DNA of 64,000 bases. Source: Acinetobacter genomosp. 15BJ (GTDB lineage: Bacteria; Pseudomonadota; Gammaproteobacteria; Pseudomonadales; Moraxellaceae). Under the pieces are notes generated by a model. It was not told where the DNA came from. It worked only from the letters and a program-made list of their open reading frames with translations, and searched no databases. Shown in pieces: positions 8,998-19,000 of the stretch. The DNA lies in contig NZ_KE007347.1 in NCBI RefSeq assembly GCF_000400715.1, positions 877,680-941,679 of the forward strand, read 5' to 3'. Within the stretch, counting starts at the first letter, position 1; each line of letters begins with the position of its first letter. The position numbers and the translations under genes were made by a program.

Positions 8998-9390
8998 TTA
9001 GAAATATGTTTTAAACAAAATCATGTCAATATAAGTACCTGAAGAAATACCAGCAAAAGAGACTTTAACACCTTTACCAAAATCTAAGTCACCGTTGCCA
9101 GAGGTTTCTCCAGACTCATAAATAATGCCATTGCATATGAGTTTTAAATAGCTAATGACGTTTTTATTCGAACACATACGTAAAAGGGTAAATGTCCCAT
9201 CTGGTGGAAGTTGAAAATTGGCAGTTGCCCCACCACCATTACCACCATATTTGATATTCCCAATTTGTATAGAATCAATCAAAGAACCGCTCCTGATGAG
9301 CACCTGCTGTCCACCCGTATCTTGAATGGACCTAAAATCGCCACCATGACCACCATAAGACATTTGATTTTGACCAGCTAACATTTTCAT
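8998..9390 (-). CDS. Jacalin-like lectin domain protein
   Basis: A 130-residue protein made almost wholly of one domain. SYGGHGGDF near the start, SLIDSIQIG, then YGGNGG and FAGISSGTYIDMILF near the end follow the pattern of jacalin-type beta-prism lectins: GG-x-GG, 'ID-I', a second GG, and a final G-x-SG-xx-D binding loop. The last Asp and the first Gly loop would form the sugar site. No signal peptide is visible. The start at 9390 has AGGAAG-type sequence a few bases upstream. It is on the same strand as the RHS gene, 242 bp upstream of it, with only a hairpin between. I infer that it may help target or carry the RHS protein, but it could also act alone. Confidence 0.65.
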   Translation of the reverse strand: MKMLAGQNQMSYGGHGGDFRSIQDTGGQQVLIRSGSLIDSIQIGNIKYGGNGGGATANFQLPPDGTFTLLRMCSNKNVISYLKLICNGIIYESGETSGNGDLDFGKGVKVSFAGISSGTYIDMILFKTYF

Positions 9391-10049
9391 AAAACTTCCT
9401 CATTATTATTGAATTTATAATTAAATACGTTGCGTAAGAGGTTTATGAAAATCTAAGCAACGTCGAACAACTATAAAATTTTATTTCAAACAATGTCAAG
9501 TAATTGATATTTTTAAGATATTTTAATTATTACTCACTCTCTAAATGTATATTTTTTAACACTTTTGATATTTAATTGAGTATTGTGTCTGATTGATCAG
9601 CTCTTAAATAAACAAAGACTTAACAAAATAAAAGCAACTAACCCTCATATTTAATATGATACAAATGATAGATTGGAAATAAAATAGTAATATCAAAAAA
9701 ATTACAATAACTTAAAGTAAAAAATAAAGTTTCTGGATAAATTTTGAGTAAACTTATTTTATTTATCAAAACTTAACTATTCGACATTCTGACTTTTAAA
9801 TAGATTTTTAATTAAAATAAATACTGTCTATCACAATAATTGTATAGCAAGTACTGCTAATCTTGTCATAGTTTTTGCTTTCATGCAGCAGTACTGGAGT
9901 CACTAAGGAATGTCTCCTGCTATTTCAGAACCCATCAATAGGAAGATAAGCTGTAATTTTATATGTGAATTACGTTTAAATTCCAACTCTCTTATTTTCT
10001 AACTAGCTCAGGTTATAATGATGGTCTCCCCAAATATAGTTGATCTATT
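9391..10049. other. Long AT-rich intergenic region, likely right edge of the accessory block
   Basis: No supported gene in 659 bp. A 9-bp inverted repeat AGTACTGCT/AGCAGTACT sits at 9850-9858 and 9887-9895. Around 9890-10040 the base composition becomes less extreme and the promoter of the next gene must lie there. I see no att repeat or integrase that would prove an island boundary. Confidence 0.45.
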
Positions 10050-10286
10050 ATGAACGCCTCCAATGACCCTCTACATGGCAAAAAACTTGCTGACATTTTG
10101 GATGAGTTATTGGATTATTACGGTGGCTTTGAAGGCTTAAGTCGTAAAATTGAAATTAGGTGTTTTTGTATAGATCCAAGTGTAAAGTCATCATTGCGAT
10201 TCTTACGCACCACACCATGGGCACGTGAAAAAGTAGAAAGTTTATATTTGTATGTCTTACGCCAAAAAGCCAAACAGAAATCGTAG
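10050..10286 (+). CDS. VF530-family (DUF2132) DNA-binding protein
   Basis: A 78-residue basic protein. The family pattern is almost complete: DPLHGKKLADILDEL at the start, then YGGFEGLSRKI, IRCF..DPSVKSSLRFLR and TPWAREKVESLY. Proteins of this family (VF530, solved by structural genomics) are small helical proteins reported to bind DNA; a cell role is not established. It is free-standing, with its own upstream region, and is convergent with the next gene. Confidence 0.88.
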   Translation: MNASNDPLHGKKLADILDELLDYYGGFEGLSRKIEIRCFCIDPSVKSSLRFLRTTPWAREKVESLYLYVLRQKAKQKS

Positions 10287-10303
10287 CTTTCAAAGCTATG
10301 ACT

Positions 10304-10642
10304 TTAATGTACTTTCGTGCTTGCTTCCGTTAAATAAGCTTTCTTCGATGTCTTATTCCATAAACACAGTTCTTGCCCTGTTTTGTTTTTCATATGTGCT
10401 TGAGGATATTTTCCTTCAATCAGGAGTGCTGAATATCCAACACGATCATCAAACAGCATGATATTGCTCACTGTCTTGGCACTTTTAAGTTGACTCGCTT
10501 TTATACAAGCCTTTTTTATTTCCTGATCATGTTTGTTCCATGCCTGCTCAGAACTTGCGAAAGTTACGCTGCTTACAGCAGAACTTGCCACAAAACCTAA
10601 AATAGCAAGATATTTTAAAAATATACGATGTCTCGAGGCCAT
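10304..10642 (-). CDS. Small exported protein of unknown function
   Basis: A 112-residue protein with a typical Sec signal peptide: positive MASRHR, a hydrophobic stretch to about residue 24, then a likely cut after TFA (AVSSVTFA|SSEQAW). The mature part of about 85 residues has two cysteines (KKACIKA and QELCLWN) that could form one disulfide bond in the periplasm. An AGGAC ribosome site precedes the ATG. I do not recognise a family. It ends 17 bp from the convergent DUF2132 gene. Confidence 0.7.
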   Translation of the reverse strand: MASRHRIFLKYLAILGFVASSAVSSVTFASSEQAWNKHDQEIKKACIKASQLKSAKTVSNIMLFDDRVGYSALLIEGKYPQAHMKNKTGQELCLWNKTSKKAYLTEASTKVH

Positions 10643-10864
10643 GATAATTGTCCTGTAAATTCGAGTGTCTAGATCTATACTGAAACAATCTTATGAGGGA
10701 ATCTAGCAGTTTAAACATGTTGTAACAGCATACTTTCAGGAATATACATATTTCTAAATACAACCTTTTCGGTTTAAACCTACTTATGATGCTATCGCTT
10801 GTAATCTGGAAAAGCCCTTCTCTATCAAAAAACATATCTTGCACTTTATCTATTTTTATGTATG

Positions 10865-10882
10865 ATTGAGTAATCACTCAAT
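10865..10882. promoter_or_regulatory. TetR-type operator in front of the regulator gene
   Basis: ATTGAGT-AATC-ACTCAAT is a perfect inverted repeat ending 14 bp before the ATG of the TetR gene. A similar TGAGT...ACTCA repeat lies after that gene, ahead of the MBL-fold gene. This pairing suggests self-control by the regulator. Confidence 0.6.
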
Positions 10883-10896
10883 TAATATGTTTATAT

Positions 10897-11466
10897 ATGG
10901 CCCGTCCTCGTAGTGAAGATAAACGTAATGCAATTTTAAATGCTGCTATTGAAACATTGGCAGAACTTGGAGAACGTGCGTCGACCGCGAAAATTGCCAA
11001 ATTCGCTGGTGTAGCAGAAGGTACTTTATTTACTTATTTCAGTAATAAAGAAGAACTACTCAACCAATTATACCTTTCGCTAAAGGCCGAACTGCGTCAG
11101 GTCATAATGGTCAATTACCCTACCCACTCAGACCTGCAAACCCAAATGTTTTATATCTGGCAAAGCTATTTGGACTGGAGTTTAGCTGCTCCACTTAAAC
11201 GTAAAGTGATGGCACAACTGTCGACTTCGGAACAAATTACAGAACAGAGTAAACAAATTGGTATGCAAACTTTTTGTGATTTTACCAAGACCATTCAAGC
11301 GCATATTGATGATGGTAAATTAAGAGATTATCCACCCCTGTTTATCGGTTCAATTTTGGGTGCACTTGCTGAAGTCACACTCAATTTTATTGCCCAAGAC
11401 GCATCTCAAGCTGATCTTTATCGTAAGTCTGGTTTTGAAGCATTTTGGCATGCGGTTTCTATGTAG
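10897..11466 (+). CDS. TetR/AcrR family transcriptional regulator
   Basis: A 189-residue protein. Residues 1-50 form the TetR helix-turn-helix: MARPRSEDKRNAILNAA, then ASTAKIAKFAGVAEGTLFTYF with the hallmark 'GTLFTYFSNKEEL'. The C-terminal two thirds is the variable ligand-binding, dimerising domain. An inverted repeat overlaps its promoter and a related one lies between it and the downstream MBL-fold hydrolase gene. It is thus likely to repress itself and that gene, with release by an unknown small molecule. Confidence 0.9.
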   Translation: MARPRSEDKRNAILNAAIETLAELGERASTAKIAKFAGVAEGTLFTYFSNKEELLNQLYLSLKAELRQVIMVNYPTHSDLQTQMFYIWQSYLDWSLAAPLKRKVMAQLSTSEQITEQSKQIGMQTFCDFTKTIQAHIDDGKLRDYPPLFIGSILGALAEVTLNFIAQDASQADLYRKSGFEAFWHAVSM

Positions 11467-11514
11467 ATGAAGATTAAAATAAGGATGTACACATTCTTAT
11501 TTTTTAAGTTAATT

Positions 11515-11536
11515 AATGAGTGATTAAATACTCATT
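11515..11536. promoter_or_regulatory. Second TetR-type inverted repeat, ahead of the MBL-fold gene
   Basis: AATGAGT and ACTCATT flank an 8-base centre, about 75 bp before the ATG of the downstream gene. The half-sites resemble those in front of the TetR gene (TGAGT/ACTCA) but the spacing is wider, so it may be a weaker site. Confidence 0.5.
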
Positions 11537-11610
11537 TAAGTAAATCAACATAAGCACTTATCTCAAGTTCTTATTTACAGATATAGGTTGTTCCACTCAA
11601 GGAAAACAAA

Positions 11611-12630
11611 ATGACGATTTCAAATACAACAGAATTGCCTTCTCCCTACATGTCATCACAGCAGCACAATGGGAAATTTAGTAATACGCGGCCGAATCTG
11701 CACACACATTCTTTCGGAAAAACGCTCGGTTTAATGTGGAAATTTTTATTTAACAAACCCAAAAATACGGTGCCAAACCGAGAAATTCCTGTGTTAAGTT
11801 TATCAAAACAACAACTCACGAGTGCCCCAGACCGCTCTCTATTTCGTCTTGGGCATTCGACCATTTTATTAAAATTGCGTAATGAATTTTGGTTAACTGA
11901 TCCTGTTTTTTCTGAGCGTGCCTCGCCTTTTCAGTGGATTGGCCCAAAGCGTTTTCATCAACCACCAATTAGCATTGCTGACTTACCGCCGATTAAAGGC
12001 GTGATTTTGTCACATAACCACTACGACCATCTCGACTACCATGCAGTACTTCAGCTCAAAGACAAAGTTGAACATTTCTTAACTCCGCTTGGTGTCGGTG
12101 ATGCACTGATTAAATGGGGAGTGCCAGCAGACAAAGTGCAGCAACTTGATTGGTGGGACACGACCCATGTAGATGGTCTTGAGTTGATTGCGACCCCTGC
12201 CCATCATTTTTCAGGTCGCGGTATGGGTGATAGCAATGCAACACTTTGGGCATCGTGGGTAATTATTGACAATGATCTACGGGTGTTTTTTAGTGGTGAT
12301 ACTGGTTATTTCGATGGATTTAAAGAGATTGGACATCGTTATGGCCCCTTCGATCTTACCATGTTAGAAACTGGTGCCTATGATCCAGAATGGCCAGATG
12401 TTCACATGCAACCTGAGCAAACTTTACAAGCGCATCTCGATTTAAAAGGACGTCATTTGTTACCTGTCCACAATGGAACTTTTGACTTGGCACTTCATGC
12501 TTGGGATGATCCATTTGAACGTATCGTGGCTTTGGCTCATCAAAATAAATTAGCAATTAGTACACCTCAAATGGGTGAAATATTGAACTTAAATGAGCCA
12601 AATGTCGAAAATTATTGGTGGCGTTCGTAA
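11611..12630 (+). CDS. UlaG/RomA-like MBL-fold metallohydrolase
   Basis: A 339-residue cytoplasmic protein. The N-terminal 70 residues are an extension; then RLGHSTILLKL, LTDPVFSERASPF, VILSHNHYDHLD (H-x-H-x-D-H metal site, about residues 134-139), ATPAHHFSGRG, FFSGDTGYFDGF and LPVHNGTFDLALHAW follow in the order typical of the UlaG/NAPE-PLD-like branch. Members cleave lactones or phosphodiesters with zinc or manganese; the substrate here is unknown. RomA, a close relative, was linked to outer-membrane and drug phenotypes in enterobacteria. It follows a TetR regulator gene, with an operator-like repeat between them. Confidence 0.85.
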   Translation: MTISNTTELPSPYMSSQQHNGKFSNTRPNLHTHSFGKTLGLMWKFLFNKPKNTVPNREIPVLSLSKQQLTSAPDRSLFRLGHSTILLKLRNEFWLTDPVFSERASPFQWIGPKRFHQPPISIADLPPIKGVILSHNHYDHLDYHAVLQLKDKVEHFLTPLGVGDALIKWGVPADKVQQLDWWDTTHVDGLELIATPAHHFSGRGMGDSNATLWASWVIIDNDLRVFFSGDTGYFDGFKEIGHRYGPFDLTMLETGAYDPEWPDVHMQPEQTLQAHLDLKGRHLLPVHNGTFDLALHAWDDPFERIVALAHQNKLAISTPQMGEILNLNEPNVENYWWRS

Positions 12631-12776
12631 TTTTTTCCGATCCTTTTTTAATTATTTATCTCACTCAATCTATGGTTAAAGGTATTTAAATTCAGTCATA
12701 TAACCCTATTCTTTTTATTTATATTGTCTTTTATTAAAACTGGGACTAACTTTGTCTTAGTTTTATTATTGACTTA

Positions 12777-12803
12777 AAACACAGACTGCATTAGTCTGTG
12801 TTT
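12777..12803 (+). promoter_or_regulatory. Inverted repeat before the Rrf2 gene: terminator or operator
   Basis: AAACACAGACT-gcatt-AGTCTGTGTTT is a perfect 11-bp inverted repeat. It could terminate transcription from the MBL-fold gene. It also lies right after a TTGACT word (a possible -35 box) and 25 bp before the Rrf2 ATG, so it may be the operator for that regulator. Confidence 0.55.
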
Positions 12804-12827
12804 GTAATTGACCAATTATGAAATTAA

Positions 12828-13376
12828 ATGGCTTATATCACTAGTAGCGTCGAGTATGCGATTCACTGTCTTCTTTTTCTTGTAAATAATGAAGATAAAC
12901 CATTGAGTAGTAAGGATCTGGCTGAATTGCAAGGCGTATCTCCTAGCTTTATGGCCAAAATATTTCCTAAACTTGAAAAGGCAAAACTTGTTTTGGCGCA
13001 AGAAGGCGTGCGTGGTGGGTATTTGCTGGCCCGATCTGCTCACGAAATCAGTTTTCTCGATATTGTGAATGCAATTGAAGGCGAAAAACCGCTTTTTGAA
13101 TGCCAAGAAGTTCGTGGAAAATGTGCTGTCTTTAATAATGCCCCGCCTAATTGGGCAACAAATGGGGTGTGTGCTGTACATGCGGTTATGTTACAGGCCG
13201 AGAAAGCTATGCGGGATGCATTAGGCGCGCATACACTTGGTGATATTGCAGACCGCTTTGGTCGTTATGCACCTGATGTATTTTTTAGTGATGTGAATGG
13301 CTGGATCAATGAACGCATCGAAGGAAGAACAGCAAAAATGCGGAAAAGTAAAATAGCACGCGATATTCCCGACTAA
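12828..13376 (+). CDS. Rrf2 family transcriptional regulator
   Basis: A 182-residue protein. MAYITSSVEYAIHCLLFL and the winged helix LSSKDLAELQGVSPSFMAKIFPKLEKA followed by GVRGGYLLAR (wing) are the Rrf2 hallmark. Three cysteines lie in the right region for an Fe-S cluster or thiol sensor (LFECQE, RGKCAV, GVCAV, about residues 89-126). This is close to the three-Cys layout of NsrR/IscR, although the spacing is longer than in those. It may sense nitric oxide or redox state. It precedes an NDH-2-like flavoprotein gene on the same strand, its likely target. Confidence 0.85.
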   Translation: MAYITSSVEYAIHCLLFLVNNEDKPLSSKDLAELQGVSPSFMAKIFPKLEKAKLVLAQEGVRGGYLLARSAHEISFLDIVNAIEGEKPLFECQEVRGKCAVFNNAPPNWATNGVCAVHAVMLQAEKAMRDALGAHTLGDIADRFGRYAPDVFFSDVNGWINERIEGRTAKMRKSKIARDIPD

Positions 13377-13535
13377 GGCGTGATAGGGCTTAACGTTCTA
13401 AAGTAATAATTCCCCTAACCTTTTTAAACCCCTTCTCAGATTTTTCGAACAGTCAGAGAAAGGATTCGCTCATCCTGAATTTTATGATGAGTTGGAATTT
13501 GTATGTTCGAATGAATCGACCAAAAGGATTATTAA

Positions 13536-14741
13536 ATGAGTAAGCGTATTATTATTGCCGGTTCTGGCTTTGCTGGTCTATGGGCTGCACTTGCCGCACA
13601 ACGAGCAATTCATTTGGCTGCGCAACAACAAAATATTGAAGTGCTGATGGTTTCCCCGAGTCCGAATGTTGATATTCGTCCTCGTCTTTATGAAGCAGTA
13701 CTTGAAAATATGTACCCTGACATTTTAGAGATATTGAATGTTGTTGACGTTAAATATGTCGCTGGCTGGGTAAATGAAGTGAATGCTGCGGCCCAAAATC
13801 TTGTGATCACAACGACTCACGGCGATCAACAAACCCTAAGTTATGACCGCTTTATTTGGGCAACAGGAAGTACTGGCTATATGCCGCCTATCCCTGGTCT
13901 TAAAGACTATGGATTTAGTGTCAGCACATTAGAAGATGCCGAAAAACTAGATCAGCATCTTAAAAGCCTAGCCAATAAGCCTGTCAGTGCGGCACGTAAT
14001 ACAGTCGTCGTTGCGGGTGGTGGACTTACAGGGCTTGAAACAGTGACTGAAATGCCTGAGCGCTTGCGTAGCATTTTAGCTGAAACTGATATTCGTGTGG
14101 TTTTGGTTGATTCATCAGCGGAAATCGGTGCAGCAATAGGTGACGAAGCAGCAGCCGTTATTCGTGAAGCGCTCACCGAACTCGGTGTTGAAGCTAAAGC
14201 GGGTTTACGTGTTACTGCACTTAATGCCACTAGTGTCACCCTTTCTAACGGTGAAAGAATCGAAACCGAAACCGTCATTTGGACGGCGGGCATGCGAGCT
14301 AACGCACTCACCGCTCAAATTGCAGGTGAAAAAGATAATTTGGGGCGTATTCTAGCTGATGCTTATTTACATGCGCCTGATGCAAAACATATTTTTGTGA
14401 CGGGTGATACGGTAAAAGTTCCGACCGATAACTTAGGTAACTTCAACGTCATGTCTTGCCAACACGCCATGAGCCTAGGCCGTGTTGCAGGCTACAATGC
14501 AGCCGCAGAGTTAGTCAATTTACCATTACACCCATATAGCCAACCGAAGTATGTGACTTGTGTTGATTTAGGTCCATGGGGTGCACTTTATACGGAGGGT
14601 TGGGATCGACAAGTTCAATTTGTGCGTGAAGAAGCGAAAAAAATTAAGCAAGAAATTAATACGGTATGGATTTATCCGCCAATCGCAGACCGTGAAGCAA
14701 TTTTTGCAATAGCGAACCCAGATTTTGTTATTGTTCCCTAA
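13536..14741 (+). CDS. NAD(P)/FAD-dependent oxidoreductase, NDH-2-like
   Basis: A 401-residue flavoprotein. The FAD-binding Rossmann motif is GSGFAGLWAAL at residue 9; the second, NAD(P)H-binding, is VVVAGGGLTGLET at about 152. HIFVTGDTVKV near residue 287 is the FAD-binding 'GD' motif of pyridine nucleotide-disulfide oxidoreductases. The layout fits type II NADH dehydrogenases and their relatives, which pass electrons to quinone at the membrane without pumping protons. There is no clear membrane helix. AAAGGATT is a good ribosome site. The gene follows an Rrf2 regulator, so expression may respond to redox or nitrosative stress. Confidence 0.82.
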   Translation: MSKRIIIAGSGFAGLWAALAAQRAIHLAAQQQNIEVLMVSPSPNVDIRPRLYEAVLENMYPDILEILNVVDVKYVAGWVNEVNAAAQNLVITTTHGDQQTLSYDRFIWATGSTGYMPPIPGLKDYGFSVSTLEDAEKLDQHLKSLANKPVSAARNTVVVAGGGLTGLETVTEMPERLRSILAETDIRVVLVDSSAEIGAAIGDEAAAVIREALTELGVEAKAGLRVTALNATSVTLSNGERIETETVIWTAGMRANALTAQIAGEKDNLGRILADAYLHAPDAKHIFVTGDTVKVPTDNLGNFNVMSCQHAMSLGRVAGYNAAAELVNLPLHPYSQPKYVTCVDLGPWGALYTEGWDRQVQFVREEAKKIKQEINTVWIYPPIADREAIFAIANPDFVIVP

Positions 14742-14778
14742 CATAAGCTGTTTTATTAATAATAGATCTATTTGAAAG

Positions 14779-14816
14779 CCTCAGAAGTAGAGCACCACTT
14801 TTGAGGTTTCTTTTTG
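14779..14816 (+). terminator. Rho-independent terminator after the oxidoreductase gene
   Basis: CCTCAGAAGT pairs with ACTTTTGAGG with one mismatch, followed by TTTCTTTTT. It lies about 40 bp past the stop codon. Confidence 0.8.
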
Positions 14817-14996
14817 ACTTATTATAACTCATGACATCTTTGCATCTTCTAGCGCAGCCATCTCACTTCGGTCGTTGAAGTAGTGCTTCGTGAGGGATTG
14901 TACTGGCTAAGGTTAAATTGACAGAATAGATTGAAATACAATATTTTTTGTAGGCTTGAGTGTATAATTCGCGATAGTTCATGGTTTAGTTCTAAT

Positions 14997-15695
14997 ATGA
15001 AGAATATACAGTCTGATAACACTCAAATTAGCATGGTTTCGAGCTTTTCTGAACTTGTGAATTCCAATTTTCAAGGTGCAATGAATGCCCTTTGCTGGCA
15101 TCGAGATTTGTTAGGTGATTTTCAAGAGATTGTGGCTAAACTTGAGTTAAGAGAAAACATTACAGAAATCTCTGTTGAAGATCTTTTGGCGTTACAACTT
15201 TCAGAACAAGGCAGTCAGGCAAGAGAGACTATCTTAAGTGATATACAGCACTTAACTGATTTCGGTGCTTCACCTTCACTTAATCTACTGAAATGCTACG
15301 AACGTGATGAAGAGTTCGATTTCATTTCAACCGATGTATATTCATATCATGTTGATCGTTCTCCTATCGAAACAGATACTTTTCTATGCACCTATCATGG
15401 TGCAGCAAGCGATATCCTACCTCATGATCAAGTTGAGCAGAAAATTTTGGTTCCAGAAATCAGAGTAAAGCTCAAAGAATTACATGATGGGCCAGAAGCT
15501 GAATTTGAAACGTTTCTAGCAGAATACTTTTTTGATTTACATTACCAACCTCAACCAGATGCAAAACCAGTGAGTTTAGGCGTAGGTCATCTTTGGCGTC
15601 TAGCGGTTGACCATCCAACACAACAAGCCTTCCCTTGTGTTCACAGAGCACCTATCGAAAGGGTTGGCGAGTATCGACTTCTCTTGATCTGTTAA
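14997..15695 (+). CDS. DUF1826 domain protein
   Basis: A protein of about 232 residues. I chose the ATG at 14997 over the TTG at 14931 because the upstream 22 codons look non-conserved. The DUF1826 core is visible: ALCWHRDLLGDF, a central helical part, LCTYHGAASDILPHDQV, and the end SLGVGHLWRLAVDHPTQQAFPCVHRAP. Conserved His and Cys residues (CTYHGA, HRAP, VGHLWR) suggest metal binding. In many proteobacteria DUF1826 genes lie in zinc-starvation regulons beside COG0523 GTPases; a COG0523 gene does occur in this window, but 31 kb away. No Zur-like palindrome is seen in front of this gene. Confidence 0.78.
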   Translation: MKNIQSDNTQISMVSSFSELVNSNFQGAMNALCWHRDLLGDFQEIVAKLELRENITEISVEDLLALQLSEQGSQARETILSDIQHLTDFGASPSLNLLKCYERDEEFDFISTDVYSYHVDRSPIETDTFLCTYHGAASDILPHDQVEQKILVPEIRVKLKELHDGPEAEFETFLAEYFFDLHYQPQPDAKPVSLGVGHLWRLAVDHPTQQAFPCVHRAPIERVGEYRLLLIC

Positions 15696-16059
15696 ATATC
15701 AATCAAATCATAACGGGCTAACTCGAGTCTATCCATCACCATTTTGGTGCAAACATATTCATGGAATAGGTTTTTGCGCTATTTTAAAACTCACTCATCA
15801 AATTCTCTAGTTTCTTGCCCTATCTGATATCGTTGTCAGTGTGGATTTGTCGTTATGTTTAGATCGATATAGCGATAAAGTTGTCAGCCATATATTGCTG
15901 TTACTTTTAGCCATCAATTGGCATATAAGTTGCTTATTTTAAATCGTACACATCACTTTGCAGCCAACGATGCCTGCTTGTGTTTATTCGAACTCGTGAG
16001 TCGTAAAAGATCGCTAGTCTCAAATTCTCATTTGCTTAGTCTTAGTAAAGGTAATCATC
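15696..16059. other. Leader and promoter region of the nitrate reductase gene
   Basis: The 364 bp carry no supported ORF. The distance to the start is long enough for an antiterminator-controlled leader, as in some nas operons, but I could not find a convincing terminator hairpin. AAAGGTAATCATC before the ATG is the ribosome site. Confidence 0.4.
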
Positions 16060-19000
16060 ATGGCTGATTCAATCAAAACCGTTTGTCCATATTGTGGTGT
16101 TGGTTGTGGCATGGTTTTACAAGTTGAAAATGGTCAGGTTGTTAAATTATCAGGTGATAAAGAGCATCCTACTAATTATGGTCGTTTATGTACAAAAGGA
16201 TCTTCAGCAGATAAAGCCCTACGTAATTCAGGACGTATGGAAAAAGCTTATGTGCGTAAACAACGCACCGATGAACGAGTAGCATATACAAGCGACTTAG
16301 CAATTACGCAAACAGCTCAGCGTTTACGCCAAATTATTGATCGGCATGGCCCAAATGCCGTTTCCTTTTACGTGTCTGGACAGATGTCCATTGAAGCTCA
16401 ATATTTAATTAATAAACTATCAAAAGGCTTTATTGGCACCAATAATATCGAATCCAATTCCCGCTTGTGCATGGCAAGTGCCGGCAGTGGCTATAAACTT
16501 TCTTTAGGTGCAGATGGTCCTCCAGGTTCTTACCAAGACTTTGATCATGCTGATGTTTTTTTTGTCATTGGCGCGAATATGGCAGATTGTCATCCCATCC
16601 TCTTTTTACGATTGATGGATCGAGTCAAAGCAGGTGCAAAACTGATTGTCGTTGATCCACGCCGTAACGCGACTGCAGATAAAGCGCATCTGTTTATGCA
16701 GATTAAACCGGGCACAGATTTAATCCTACTCAATGGGTTATTACATTTACTGTGTAAAAATAACCATCTCGATCATGAGTTTATTCAGGAATACACTGAA
16801 GGTTGGGAACAAATGCCCGAGTTTCTGGACGAGTACACCCCTGCTTATGTGGCTAATAAAACTGGCATTGAGGAAGAAAAAATTCGCCAAGCAGCACAGT
16901 GGATGGGTGAAGCAAAAGAGTTTATGAGCTGCTGGACCATGGGGCTTAATCAAAGTACCCACGGGACATGGAATACCAATGCCATTTGTAACTTACACTT
17001 AGCGACAGGAAAAATTTGTCGCTTAGGGAGTGGTCCTTTTTCTCTGACAGGTCAACCCAATGCAATGGGTGGTCGTGAAATGGGCTATATGGGTCCTGGG
17101 CTACCTGGTCAACGTTCAGTCTTGGTAGAGAAAGATCGAGATTTTATCGAGGAACTTTGGCACATTCCTAAAGGCACCCTAAGCACCAATTTAGGCAAAG
17201 GTACAATTGATATGTTTGAAAGGATGAAGACTGGTGAAATTAAAGCCTGTTGGATCATTTGTACCAATCCTGTCGCAACCGTTGCCAATCGTAAAACCGT
17301 GATCGAAGCTTTAGAAGCTGCGGAATTAGTCATTACACAAGATGCATTTTTAGATACTGAAACCAATCGTTATGCTGACATCATGCTACCTGCAGCATTA
17401 TGGGCTGAAGCTGAAGGCGTCATGATCAACTCAGAACGCAATATGACATTAATGCAAAAGGCTATTGAGCCTCCTGGTGATGCATTAGCCGACTGGCAAA
17501 TCATTAGTCGTATTGCTTGTGAAATGGGTTATGTTGATGCTTTCAGCTATAGCTCAGCATCAGAAATTTTTGATGAAATCTGTCTTTGTTCGAATCCCAA
17601 AACCGGTTATGACTTACGTGGGGCAAGTCATGCTCGGTTGAAAGAAACACCTTTACAATGGCCTTGCCCACCTTTAGATCAGCCGAACGGAAGCAATGAC
17701 CGCCATCCTATTCGTTATTTAAACGATGGTATTAGCCAAAAATTATTAGCTCCGGAAGAACATAAAGCCAAACCACGTTTAATTTTCCCAACTGAGCGTA
17801 CTAAAGGTGTGTTCTTCGCTCGGCCGCATTTAGACCCTGCCGAAATGCCAGATCAGGATTTCCCCTTTGTTTTGAATACGGGTCGCTTACAACATCAATG
17901 GCATACCATGACCAAAACAGGGAAAATTCCCATGTTGAATAAGCTGAACGCTGGGCCATTTGTAGAGATACATCCCGAAGATGCAGCAAATTTAAATATA
18001 AAAGATAAACAATCTGTAGAAATTCGATCAAGACGAGGTAAAGCTGTTTTACCTGCTGTTGTTACAGATCGGGTACTCGCTGGAAACTGCTTTGCGCCTT
18101 TCCATTGGAATGATTTTTTTGGTGAAGATCTGGCTATCAATGCAGTCACCAATGATGCGATTGATCCAATTTCACAGCAGCCTGAATTTAAAGTATGCGC
18201 CGTATCGTTAACTCCAGTTGCACCGACAGAAACACTACTTGTTGCGGAAGCGCTGAAACACCAAAAATCTACTGTTCAAAATTCAATAATCACTGACACG
18301 GCGGATTCAGTAGCTGGAATCTTTCAGAGTACAGATATGTCAAAACTAAATGTTTTTGCTACCAGTCTTGGAATAGAAACTGTATCGCCTCCTTGTTTCG
18401 ATGATGCTGAAAAAATCTATTTAGCTGGTTTTATTGCTGCATTACAAAGCTTGCCCGTATCACCCAATAGCATGCCGACCTTACCGATGAATGCTCCCAT
18501 ATCAGATCAAGCAAAATTATGGTTGAATGGCATGCTGGCTGGCTTATATTCGCGTGCACCTCTCAATCCTCATGAATTGGCGCTATCTAAAAAGACAGAA
18601 GCTCAAAAACCTAAAATTACCTTACTTTGGGCATCTCAAACAGGCAACAGTGAAAACCTAGCTGAAGGCTTTAGTCAAAAAATTAAACAAGCAGGCTATG
18701 ACGTTAATTTTCAAGAAATGTCTAACTTCTCTATAGATCAACTGGAAAAAACTGATCACTTGCTTTGTATCAGTAGTACATTCGGTGATGGCGATGCACC
18801 TGATAATGGTCAAAACTTCTGGAGTGATTTAACTAACAAGGCAGACATTAAACTAGATCATCTCAACTACAGTGTTTTGGCCTTGGGTGATCCTAATTAC
18901 GATCAGTTCTGCGGACATGGTAAAAAACTAGATCAAAAACTCGCCGAACTAGGTGCTTCTCGTATTTTTGATCGAATTGATTGTGATACAGATTTCCAAG

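Noticed and set aside
8848..9042. 64-codon rightward ORF between lectin and RHS genes
   Set aside because: It overlaps the lectin gene end, includes the hairpin, and has no family or ribosome site.
9850..9895. Inverted repeat as an att site of a genomic island
   Set aside because: There is no integrase, no tRNA and no matching direct repeat on the other side in this window.
13952..14311. 119-codon leftward ORF with Ser/Ala/Thr bias
   Set aside because: Antisense to the NDH-2-like gene; the bias is due to its codon positions.
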